Assembly: GCA_963920525.1 (NCBI GenBank)
Contig: OY986440.1
Coordinates: 13,681,225-13,745,224, forward strand
Reading direction: 5' to 3'
Origin: Dichetophora obliterata
Lineage: Eukaryota; Arthropoda; Insecta; Diptera; Sciomyzidae
Length of the DNA: 64,000 nt
The position numbers and the translations under genes were made by a program. Positions 1 to 9,710 of the stretch are shown here, piece by piece. The notes under the pieces are model-generated. The model had not been told where the DNA came from. It saw nothing but the letters and a program-made list of their open reading frames with translations, and ran no database searches. The first letter of the stretch is position 1, and the number at the start of each line of letters is the position of its first letter.

Positions 1-146
1 AGATCTTGGTATATGCATGGATTCTAAGCTATCGTTCAGCGTTCACATTAATAAAATTTGCAAAAAAGCATCTTCTATGCTCAGGTTTATAAAACGCCTG
101 GCCAAAGAATTGAATAGTATGATCACAACTACAACGCTGTATTATG
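1..146 (+). pseudogene. LINE-A ORF2 fragment (3' part of reverse transcriptase)
   Basis: This is the end of a non-LTR retrotransposon ORF2. It encodes DLGICMDSKLS, KKASSM and ITTTTLYY, matching LINE-B at about 11971-12115. Homology stops near 146, where unrelated DNA begins; the LINE resumes at about 6823. About 50 bp of LINE sequence present in LINE-B is missing at the junction, so this is not a clean insertion. The same arrangement exists in reverse complement near 22420-22568. Confidence 0.8.
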
Positions 147-1527
147 CTTATCGGCGTTACAAACGGAGTGACAAGGCTAATATACCCCTATTACATTTTT
201 AAACGTGGGGTATAAAAATAAATATGTAATGTGACCATATGCACACAAGAGCTTTACACATATAGCGTAATAAAGTCGTCGGACGTGATCGATTGTGTTT
301 GAACATGTCTTGTTTAGTAGCTTACATACATTTCCCATACATTTAACGCATGGGCCTCTTGAGGCCCAGTTGGTTCACTTACGGCCTTATTATAAAAACA
401 GATCAGTTTGTTCCACGAAAGAAATGCAAATTCTTTTTAGTTTGTTCTGTTACGTCTAGAAAACATTGGCGGTAGTTGGCATAAAATATTTCGTCGCTTA
501 GAGCCAACAAAAAATTGATGACTTCTCAAAGCCAAAATGGGGCTCGAAAAGCACAGTCGCTCTTCCTAGGCTTAACGAAAACTTTATTCTAGGGACCGAA
601 AATAACGACTATTTTTGAAATTTCAGATAAAAAGATAATGTACAAAAAGTTGTTGTATAATTTTTTTAAATAATTAAATTCCATTAGATTCCATTTTTCA
701 CACAATATTTTTTTTCATGATTTTAAAGATAAAAATCACCTCAACCAATTATTTTTATCCAAAATTGTTTCAATCAGAAATAACAGTTATTTTTTGACCG
801 TTAATGTTTTAGATCAGAAATAACAGTTATTTTTTGATCGTTAATGTTTTCGATCAGAAATAAAAGTTATGTTTTATCGATTTTTTTCGTTAGACTCCTG
901 ACTTTTCTCTTCTTTTCTCAACTCAACTCTTCTTATAACATCTTATCTTATATATATTACGCAAACTCAAATTTTGTCTGGCGTAAGGCTTTCTAAGTAC
1001 AAGTCCAATCTGAACAAATTTAGTATGGTTTGGTAGGTTTAGACCTGTAGATCTGCAAACTGGACTTTTTATTTCTTAAAATTTTATATTCTTTAAGTTA
1101 CAGCGAGTTAAAGTTTACATATAATTGTTGTTGTTATGTTTCTTTTTCTCTTCTTATTATCACCATATGCCTAAAAATATGTGAGGTATTTATTTAGCGC
1201 CACCTATCGGCTAATAGCTATGAAACTGCTATACTGACGAATAATCTTTTATAATCTCTCAGCTGAGACTATGAATTGATATATTCAACATCAAAGTGAT
1301 ACTGGAATGATTTCTTACAGTTGAAAAAGATTTCTAAACTTTAGTAAGAAAATTTTTCAATTTTTAAAAATTTACACAAAAATTTAATAATAAATTGGAA
1401 AAAGGGCAAAATAGATTTCTTTTCAATTTTGATCAGTTGAAAATCTATTCAATAGCTTAAAATAGAATCTAGGTATGTTTCAGTTGGCGTTTTAACGCCA
1501 CACGGGTTTACTAGTAATCTCTATGAG
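147..1527. other. Unassigned non-coding sequence inside LINE-A
   Basis: This AT-rich stretch separates the LINE-A fragment from the long-TIR transposon. I see no long open frame and recognise no family. It is duplicated in reverse complement at about 21044-22420. It holds a 40-bp tandem repeat (773-880) and a GCGCCACCTATCGG motif near 1199 that recurs in RTE-like repeats elsewhere in the window. It may be part of an older insertion whose other flank is 6687-6822. Confidence 0.5.
773..880. repeat. 40-bp tandem repeat, about 2.7 units
   Basis: Units begin at 773, 813 and 853 with ATCAGAAATAA and share a TTAATGTTTT core. A mirrored copy is in the right arm near 21690-21795. Confidence 0.75.
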
Positions 1528-2056
1528 ATGAATTTCATTTAAAAATCGAGATAAAACTGAAATTTTGAACATGACCACCTCAGATATCGATGAAATTTTG
1601 TTCATAGCTAAATGTGATCAATACAAACAAACTCTCATTTTTAGAAATGACTGTTTTGCGATTTTTTGGGCGTGGCACAGTGGGAAAGTTTTCGAAAAAA
1701 CGCTAAATGGTCAAAAAGAGCTCCATTTAAACTACAATAACTCAGAATCGGCTGAACCGATTTCCATGATCTTGGTAACATTAAAAAGATATTTTAACAG
1801 GCTTTATGACACGTTTTATGACACAAAAAAAATTACACTGTAAAAAATTTATAAAAAAAAGAAAATTTGAACTAACGAAAAATCCAAAAAGATCAAGGGT
1901 TTTTTTACAGTGTATTACTTTTTTAGAAAGGTTTATCCTTCACCTATACCATATCAAAAAATAAAAATGGGTTCTTTTTTAGTTTTTTTTATATAATTTT
2001 TTAAGTAGTGTCACTTCTAGTAATTGCCCTTATATTTTATATTTACAGGTAAAATA

Positions 2057-3486
2057 ACACAGTACAACACATGATTTGCCAACTCAATTTTGAGAACTGT
2101 ATGTGAAATTAGACCCAAAAAGAAGAATTTCTGCATCATTCGTTTTGTCTTCTTACCTGTCAAAATATTTTTAATATCGATTTGAAGTTAGTACTATCGT
2201 ATTGGGGAATTTATCACGTTTTAGGCCCTGTTGTTTGACATAGCTCGACAACCACTAGCCCGATTTAGTTGAAATAAATTTTAAAAAATTAAAAATTACA
2301 ATTTCCTTAATCTGTTCATATATTGTTTTCCTATAAAAGCCACAGTTTCCAAGTTAAAAATAAGCGCATGAAGAAAAAAAATATTTTTTTTTTAAATTCA
2401 TAAAAAATACAAAACGGAAATAAGTTTCAAGTCTAGTTACTTTTTCGCAAAGTCACATAACCTATGAGCAAAAGATCATGAAAATTGATGCACGAGTTTC
2501 GCTTTTATTCGCAATTGAGTAAAGGTATGAATTTCAAAAATCAGTTATAGCCACCACCCTTAAAATAAAAAAAATTTTGAATTGCTCAGTAAACAAATTT
2601 TTTCGATCTTTTTTCTGTATTTTTCGGACGATATGACCAAAAACGTAACAAAATTCATCCAAATTTGGGCACTTGTTGTTTTCCATATTGATATATTTCA
2701 TGTTTTGTTGTTATTCACTTTTAAAAAACTGGAGAAAAATCACTTTCACTCAAGCGCGTCGGAAGCGAATTTCATCTGGGGGGGCAGTACAAATGGGGGG
2801 GCAGTACAAATGGTGGTGCAAAAAAAGTTCACCAAAATTTCTTCACATGAAACATGAAGAAGAGAGAAAGAAGAGGAAAATATATAATACAAAAATATTA
2901 TCGTTGTAAAAAAAACTGATATTTTGAATAACTTTTCCTTTTAAATTGTTTATCTAGCTAAAAAAGTGCGGGGGCAACTGCCCCCCTTGCCCCCCTGCTT
3001 CCGACGCCAATGCTTTCACTGTTCGCGTTCGTCGGCACTGCCTGAATGACAAAACTCGATCAATGCACACCTATAAATACTACGTATTTTTCAATATTTT
3101 ACGGCCAGGTACTTATAAATGGGCGCATATTTTAAGGGTGGCTGGCTATATACCTGATTCAGCACTTGTACGTTTCAAATTGTGCAAAACTTTCCAAATA
3201 ATCAGCACCCTTAAATGTGGGTTTATTTATTATTTTGTTTATTCCTTTTTTTTTAATTCTCAGAATCATAAAAAAGGTGTCAATGTTTTCTCCAAATATT
3301 GTTGTGCATAAAACGTGAAAAATTCCCCTATACGATAGTTACTAACTTCAAATCGATATTAAAAATATTTTGGCAGGTAAGAAGACAAAACGAATGATGC
3401 AGAAATTCTTCTTTTTGGGTCTTATTTTACATACAGTTCTCAGAATTGAGTTGGCAATCTATGAACTGAAAAATGTTGTACTGTGT
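2057..3486. mobile_element. Nested 1.43-kb inverted-repeat element in the left TIR
   Basis: Bases 2057-2226 and 3313-3486 are inverted copies of each other, both ending in ACACAGTAC. The insertion splits the left repeat of the host transposon: the repeat continues after 3486 with sequence that matches the inner end of the right repeat near 6121-6170. A flanking AAATA occurs on both sides (2052-2056, 3487-3491) but is low complexity. The interior has no convincing gene and contains a further nested element at 2751-3012. The sibling transposon on the right arm lacks this insertion. Confidence 0.7.
2751..3012. mobile_element. 262-bp hAT-type miniature element
   Basis: The exact 8-bp direct repeat CTTTCACT flanks it at 2743-2750 and 3013-3020. 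Ends are CAAGCGCGTCGGAAG and CTTCCGACGCCAATG, an imperfect inverted repeat with CA/TG termini. Subterminal G-runs near 2779-2815 and C-runs near 2979-2997 could pair. The 8-bp duplication and CA...TG ends fit hAT. It is nested inside the 2057-3486 element and so inserted after it. Confidence 0.75.
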
Positions 3487-3670
3487 AAATAAACATTGTC
3501 CCAGGAAAATTATGAATATGTTTTAACCCCAAAAAGTTCTTGCTTGCCTTAAAAATTGCTATATAAATGCACCTGATGAACGTACCGAAATTCATAATTA
3601 TAAACAGTTTCGAGAAGCCAAGATATCCCATTACAATTTTTACGCGTATATTTTAAAAATTTGAGTGAAT

Positions 3671-5891
3671 ATGAATTCAAACAATAAGTACAGATGCATA
3701 AAAATATCTAATAAGTGTTGCGCTTCGCTTCGTAAAATAAGTGAAAACGAGGCTGCAAATATAATTGAATATTTTCCAGCTGTCGCCAGCATTCATTGTA
3801 GCCGTATTTGCGAAACTTGCCGGAATACACTGAGAAAAGCGCGCAGTCGTAATGAATCCAACGTGGAGCAGAATGAAGTCTCAAATTATTTATCAACAAC
3901 GCCCAGCGATGAAATTAGGGAAGAATTGAATGAACTTCCAACTTGTACCAGCCGTAATGCAAACATCGAAAGCAACGAACTCATTGAAAATATAAATGAT
4001 CATATTATTCCTCATCTACCAAACCAAATGTCGCCTCTTAAGAGGAAATATATCAAACGAGATGCATACAGAAATAGAAAATTACTGCAAATTTTGGAAA
4101 ATGTAGCAGATTCACTTGGAGCTGATCCATTGTCTGATTTGTCAGCGCAACTTGAAAACGTCAAAGCCATTTACGAAGAAATTTTGCAAAACATCAAATA
4201 TCAAATAGAGAACAGCTCAAATCTTTTGGAAAAGCAAAAACTTTTATCTCTCTTACCAATCAATATGAGTCACGCAGCAGATATTAAAGATCGTTTTGGG
4301 GATGATATATCTCACGATTGTATCAAAAAAAGTAAAGATATCCAAAGGAATAAAACGAAGTTTGCAGATATCAATATCTTAAAAATGAGCACACGTAGTT
4401 TACCAACCGAAACTCTAAGCACAGTCAAGTTATTTTATGAAGATGATGAAATTAGCCGAATGATGCCAGGATCGCAAGATTCAATTACTGTTAAACAAGG
4501 AAACTTACGTGAAAAAGTTCAAAAAAGACTGATGTTATCTTCACTACGCGAATCTTACTACGAATTAAAAAAAAAACATCCCTTGGCCAAAGTGGGTTTT
4601 AAAAAATGTACAATGTTAAGGCCAAAAAATTGTATGAAACTTGGAGTTTTAAACCAGCAAAATATCTGTGCATGCACATTGCATCAGAATATGAAATTGA
4701 TGTTTGAAAAAAGTGGCTTAAAATCAATTTGTATTGAAAGAGCATGCACATTTACCGACTACAAAGATGTTCTCAAATTCGTTTTTTGTGATGGTGACAT
4801 AGAAAAAAGCGAGTGTTGCGTTTCAATGTGTGGTCACTGCTTCAAAAATTTAAATAATCTAAAAACGCATATGCTAAAACATTTTGAAAATAACCAAACT
4901 GAAAAAATAATATACAAAAAGTGGAATACAATGATTAGATGTGTTCTGGAAACGTTAACCACCAACCCAGAATCATTTGTCAGCGATTTTACTAAACACA
5001 TCAAAGTTCTGATTCCGCATCATTTCATAGCAAAGCGACAATCTGAATTTATCAGCAATAAAAGAGCGGCGCTGTTATCAGGAGAAATGTTAATTCAAAT
5101 GGACTTTGCTGAAAATTATGCATTTCTTGTACAAGATGCCGTGCAAGGATACCATTGGAATAATGATCAGGCTACAATACATCCGTTCGTTATTTATTAC
5201 AAAGGTAATTATTTTAATATTTTGGTATTAGTAAACACATCCATCCACACTCATCAAAATATTTAAAATTTTTTTTTTATTTGTTTTTTCCATTGTTTGT
5301 TTATTTTCAGATAACGATAAATTAACTCATAAAAGCTTCGCCATAATATCTGATTGCAATACCCATGATAGTATAGCAGTTATTCTATATATTTCAAAAA
5401 TGATACAGTTCGTGAAGGCCAATATAACCAACAATATTAATAAAATCATTTACGTATCAGATGGTGCAGGAGCACAATATAAAAATAAATATAACTTCAT
5501 TAATTTATGCCATCACAAATCTGATATTGGTATTGACACTGAATGGCACTTTTATGCTACCAGTCACGGAAAATCTGCATGTGATGGAATCGGAGGAACA
5601 TTGAAGAGAGGTGCTCGAAATTATAGTATTGCAAATAAAAATGAAATCCAGACAACGAGGCAACTCTATCACTGGGCATCAGAAACATATAAAACTACCA
5701 TACAAGTTACTTACGTAGATGCTGACGAATACAACAACGTTAAAGAAAAGCTATTTTCAAGATATAAAGAAGCTCAAACTATAACAGGAACTCAAGGCTT
5801 TCATTCATTCATTCCGATAAATGAAATTTTTGTACATGTGCGCAGATATTCTGACTGTGCCAAATTTGAGCAGCGCAAAATTTCTTACTAA
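3671..5891 (+). CDS. Putative transposase of the long-TIR element (two exons)
   Basis: Exon 1 is 3671-5204 and exon 2 is 5311-5891. The 106-bp intron starts GTAATT and ends TTTTCAG, and splicing leaves one open frame of 704 codons plus stop. I chose ATG 3671; the same frame extends only two codons upstream, from a GTG. The N-terminus has cysteines spaced like a zinc-binding module (CC near residue 14, then CSRICETC near 45-52), and a second Cys/His cluster CGHCFKNLNNLKTHMLKH resembles a C2H2 finger. The C-terminal half carries LIQMDFAENY (Asp478), YVSDGAGAQYKN (Asp562) and ACDGIGGTLKR (Asp603). These are acidic blocks that could form an RNase-H-like DDE/D active site; that role is inferred. 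Related uncharacterised proteins are common in insect and cnidarian genomes. AATAAA signals follow the stop within about 50 bp. There is no stop or frameshift, so the gene may be functional. Confidence 0.72.
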
Positions 5892-6120
5892 TAATTAACT
5901 TAAAAAAAATGTAAATAAAATAAAACACAAATTAATAAAAACATGGCAAATAATATAAACAATTGTTGATGGTTTTTTATTTGTAAACATTTAAAAAATG
6001 TTATAATTGTTGAACTATTTTGTAAATGTGTAAGAATGTGACCTGATATTTTCGCTGTTATTCGAATTATTTCGAAAACTTTCGGTACGTATGACTAGAA
6101 GTGACACTACTTAAAAAATT

Positions 6121-6686
6121 TGGGGCTAAAACATATTCATAATTTTCCTAGGAATATGTTTATTTATTTAACCTGTAAATATAAAATATAAGGGCAATTA
6201 CTAGAAGTGACACTACTTAAAAAATTATATAAAAAAAGCTAAAAAAGAACCCATTTTTATTTTTTGGTATGGTATAGGTGAAGGATAAACCTTTCTAAAA
6301 AAGTAATACACTGTAAAAAACCCTTGATCTTTTTGGATTTTTCGTTAGTTAAAATTTTCTTTTTTTTATAAAATTTTTACAGTGTAATTTTTTTGTGTCA
6401 TAAAACTTGTCATAAAGCCTGTTAAAATATCTTTTTAATGATACCAAGATCATGGAAATCGGTTCAGCCGATTCTGAGTTATTGTAGTTTAAATGGAGCT
6501 CTTTTTGACCATTTTCGCGTTTTTTCGAAAACTTTCCCACTGTGCCACGCCCAAAAAATCGCAAAACAGTCATTTCTAAAAATGAGAAGAGTTTGTTTGT
6601 ATTAATCAAATTTAGCTATGAACAAAATTTCATCGATATCTGAGTGGGTCGGGTTCAATGCATCTCGATTTTTACATGAAATTCAT
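6121..6686. repeat. Right terminal inverted repeat of the long-TIR element
   Basis: It is the inverted copy of 1528-2050 plus 3487-3533. Open frames of about 90 codons on either strand here mirror those in the left repeat and simply reflect the inverted sequence. I do not treat them as genes. Confidence 0.8.
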
Positions 6687-6822
6687 CATGAGCGAAATTG
6701 CAATGCAGCAGTTGCAACGAAACAAAGCAAATGAATCTGATGGTCTATGAAAACTTAAGCAATTGCTTTCATGGACTTTGCAATACCTTTTAAGAATTTA
6801 CAATCTAAAATTTTCAAGTTAC

Positions 6823-7448
6823 AATGTACATGTTGAACGTATAGAGAGAATCCAAAAACGTTTTGTTCGATTTTCTTTAAGGGGAATAAGTGGAATTGAC
6901 ACCTTCCTCCTAATGAGGATCGTTTAAAACTATTAAAAATGCAATCTTTGAATGAGAGAAGGAAGTCTGCAGATATTGTTTATTTACACCAACTCATAAC
7001 TGATGTATTCGATTCACCAGAACTCCTAACTCTTATAAAATTTTACTCTAACCGTAGAAGCAGTAGAAATGCTAACAACTTAATTTACTTACCTTTAAGT
7101 AGAACAAATTATATGGCTACTCCTCCTTTACATCGCATGAGTACCTTTGTTAACCACTGTAGCTTTTTTGATGTTAACTTATCGAAAGGTCAACTCAAAA
7201 GTAGATTGAAAACTAATGTATGATTAGGTCTATGTAAACGCATGGTTAGTTGTTATGTCTTGTGTTGTCCCCGAGCCCAACCCATATTATGGTGGGTAAA
7301 TTTTTCTCATTTTAGATTGTTTTAGAGTAGTCCACTCTTATCGATATAATTACGATATTTTAATGTTATTTGGGCTGGTTCTTAAGATGATATAATGCAG
7401 AGAAAGTGCGAAAAAGCTGTAGTAGCTGAACGCTATTGTTATTGCATG
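6823..7448 (+). pseudogene. LINE-A 3' end: ORF2 C-terminus and 3' UTR
   Basis: It encodes VERIERIQKRFVRFSLRG, then, in a shifted frame, SLNERRKSADIVYLHQL and the terminal GQLKSRLKTNV. A deletion of about 7 bp near 6900 relative to LINE-B causes the shift. The 3' UTR is shared with LINE-B and the right arm through GCTGAACGCTATTGTTATT. At 7449 the arms diverge: the right-arm copy continues in a short (ATT)n tail, while here it enters sequence also found at about 62 kb. Confidence 0.8.
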
Positions 7449-7747
7449 TAATTGCTCAATAAATTTCGAAAAAATTCAAACTTAATTTTTGGGTAATTAA
7501 AAAAAATTGTTTTTTCCTTCAAATTACAAAAGTGCCCATTATAGATAACCAAAGTAAAAAAGCATTATCAGCAAGGATTTGGAAAAATTTTAAGATGAAG
7601 GGTAAATTTTCTAGCGATTTCTTTTCAGTTTATTTTCTTTTCAAAAATAAAAACAATAGCAAAAAACTCAAAAATAATAGGTTACTTCTAGGTTTTTTGA
7701 TAAAACTAATATAGACTTTGAAAAAGCGCACTGAAAATGCTCTTTAA
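7449..7747. repeat. LINE-A 3' flank, inverted copy of 61715-62034
   Basis: This stretch is the reverse complement of 61715-62034 with moderate divergence. It marks the original genomic context downstream of the LINE-A insertion. It ends at TTAA (7744-7747), beyond which the 61.7-kb copy has no counterpart to the following piggyBac-like DNA. Confidence 0.75.
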
Positions 7748-8355
7748 CAGGTTAACTGTCCAAGGTATAGACTGAGGATTGCCTCACGCGTCCATTGCTT
7801 TTTTTTTCAAAATCGGTGTATTAGGGGTTCATATTAATAACTACATATTTTAAAATAAAGGGTGTTTTTTTAAAGGGTGTTTTTTAACAGCCCATATGTG
7901 GGCTGTGGACTCCCTGAAACAAAATCTCCTATAAATCGCCCTCTGAGTACACAGCCCACATGTGGGCTGCGAATATTTTTAACTTTTATAATGCATTTTC
8001 TATCGCAATAACGGTTTTTTGTTTGTTTTTTTGCAGAGAGTAATATTCAAGTAAAACAAAAACACAACTATTGATTACACTTTGAGCAACAATAAGCCGC
8101 AAGCCACAATATACGGAGGAACGATTGAAAAGAATACTGGAAGAGAGTAATTTTGAATGTACTGAGTCAAATTCATCGGATGGAGGAGAACGTGAGTCAA
8201 ATTCAGCGGATGGAGGAGAATCTGATGTATCTGATTTTGATAGTGACGATAATATGGCAGATCCTGATTTTTTTCTTGATAATTCACAAGCAATTGCACG
8301 AACTATCTCCGATTCCGACGACGATAATAGCATTTCAGTTGATCTCGTCATATAG
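7748..8355 (+). pseudogene. 5' part of a piggyBac-like element with transposase N-terminus
   Basis: The sequence starts right after TTAA (7744-7747), the piggyBac target; the homologous site at 61.7 kb is uninterrupted there. The frame 8125-8355 encodes an acidic N-terminal segment with DVSDFDSDD and SDSDDDN, also seen at the start of the piggyBac transposase at 17.27 kb. No catalytic domain follows, because LINE-B sequence begins at about 8356. It could be the 5' half of the same element or a second copy; the two acidic segments differ enough that two copies seem more likely. Confidence 0.55.
7888..7969. promoter_or_regulatory. Pair of 18-bp palindromes near a piggyBac-like end
   Basis: CAGCCCATATGTGGGCTG (7888-7905) and the perfect palindrome CAGCCCACATGTGGGCTG (7952-7969) lie 64 bp apart, about 140-220 bp inside the TTAA boundary. 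Subterminal palindromes can be transposase-binding sites, but that role is inferred. Confidence 0.45.
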
Positions 8356-8766
8356 CCGGTGACGGTCATTTATATTGTGTTATTGTTTTTGTTATTGTAT
8401 TTTGTTTATATCGGTTTTATTAATCTCCGTGTGTGCTGTTTTGTGTTTGAAAATTATTTTTAGTGTTAATAAAGTGAAGTTCCTTTTTTTAATGGTGTAG
8501 TATATTAATTTTTTTAATGTTTATTGTGGTACATCTATCGTTTTATTTCTCATCGTAGTTTGATAGTTGAGCTGCTGCTTAAGTATATACTTTTTTCTTT
8601 CTCTTTTTTTTTGCGTTCCTCTTTGTGCTTTATTTGTTTATTTGCACAAACTAAGCACAGAGAATTGTTGCAGTTGCTTTTAAACTGTAACATTTTATAT
8701 TAACCCATTTGCACTTAGTGGACATTATTTTTGCACACATATAATTTTTAACTTTATTTTTTCGCT

Positions 8767-9710
8767 ATGGAATATTTTTCCGTAGAAAATTTTGCTGCTT
8801 GTTCTTTAGACGAGCTTTGCAAAAGTCAAAACATTCTGAACCGTATGTTCAGTTGTTCTGGCCCATGTGGGCGTTTGTTCCATACTTCATGTGCTGGGAT
8901 CTCTAAGTCGTGTCTTGATGATTTAATCTCACCACGATCAGGTCTTCGCTGGTATTGTGCTTCGTGCAGGGTTCTTTCACCAGATGAGTTTTTCTCAAAA
9001 ATTAAGCTTTTCGGATATAGTCTTAATGCTTTAAATAACAATTTTAAAGAAATTGTTACATTTTTTAATGAAGTAAGCACCTCACCTAGCACTAGCATTT
9101 ATGATGAAAAGTCTTCATCGGTAAATATTTCGACCGCATTGTCTCAGACTCTTCCAGCCTGTTCTTCTGAGACTCAAATCATTTCATCTAATAAAAACCT
9201 AAATATTTCGAAAAAAAGAGAAATAATTCAAAAAATAAAAATAATAAGCGGCGTATGACGCTTCCAGCCACTTTAGAAACGAAGCAGATCTCGGCTAAGC
9301 CAGTGTTTACGCCAGTGAGAATGGATAATACAGTTATCACTCCATCTCCTCCATCTCTTTCTCCGCCGGCTAGTGACATAACTATTGAGCGCAATAGTTC
9401 ATTAAATTTAAGAGCGTTGTCGAGGAAAAAAAAGGTTTTCATTTCACGCCTTCAGCCCGACACAACAAGTGAAAATGTATTGACGTTTGTCAAACATAAT
9501 CGTTTAGTAAGTCAGACTGCTTTCTGCTCATTCAAAAAAATTGGCAATAAACCGTCCCACGCATCATTCATTCTCACAGTGGCTGCTGAAGAGTTTGCAA
9601 CTGTTCTGAGCTCTAATCTGTGGGCTGATAATATCTTTGTTTCTGAGTTTAAGCCTAAACACAGGTCTAGAAGGACAAATAATATCGCCAGTCAGACCCA
9701 AAAAAACTAA
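8767..9710 (+). pseudogene. LINE-B ORF1 (PHD-like finger, gag-like), frameshifted
   Basis: Frame one (8767-9258) starts at an ATG and encodes a zinc-binding region (CSGPCGRLFHTSC, then WYCASC) typical of PHD-like ORF1 proteins that bind LINE RNA. Frame two (to 9710) encodes basic KKRNNSKNKNNKRR and a conserved segment VFISRLQPDTTSENVLTF followed by FKPKHRSRRTN. The join lies in an A-rich run near 9204-9240, so a one-base indel there is the likely cause. The stop overlaps the beginning of ORF2. Confidence 0.75.

Larger units (their letters stand above)
1528..6686 (+). mobile_element. Long-TIR DNA transposon, full-length copy with transposase
   Basis: The element is bounded by inverted repeats of about 570 bp. 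The right repeat is 6121-6686. The left repeat is 1528-2050 plus 3487-3533, interrupted by a nested 1.43-kb insertion. The outermost bases form ATGAATTTCAT...ATGAAATTCAT. The central region carries a once-spliced transposase gene (3671-5891). ATGAG lies just outside both ends (1523-1527 and 6688-6692) but is offset by one base on the right, so the target duplication is uncertain. Long repeats around a single transposase recall Foldback/MULE-type elements, but I cannot assign the superfamily. An internally deleted sibling sits at 19974-21043. Confidence 0.8.
1..7448. repeat. Left arm of a large inverted duplication
   Basis: Bases 1-7448 are the near-identical reverse complement of 19222-22568. 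Position 1 pairs with about 22568 and the pairing runs to the LINE 3' end at 7448/19222. The left arm is longer because it keeps about 4.1 kb of transposon interior (about 2051-6165) that is missing on the right. Occasional single-base differences are visible, for example near 1270 versus 21302. The repeat may continue beyond the left edge, because the right-hand sequence carries on as the same LINE to 24412. The spacer is about 11.8 kb. It could be a real palindrome or a haplotype/assembly product. Confidence 0.9.

Noticed and set aside
1565..1843. Open frame of 92 codons, repeated at 6349-6609, 20051-20311 and 20728-21006
   Set aside because: It lies wholly in the long TIRs; the repeated frames come from the repeat sequence itself. 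There is no domain, and frame integrity differs between copies.
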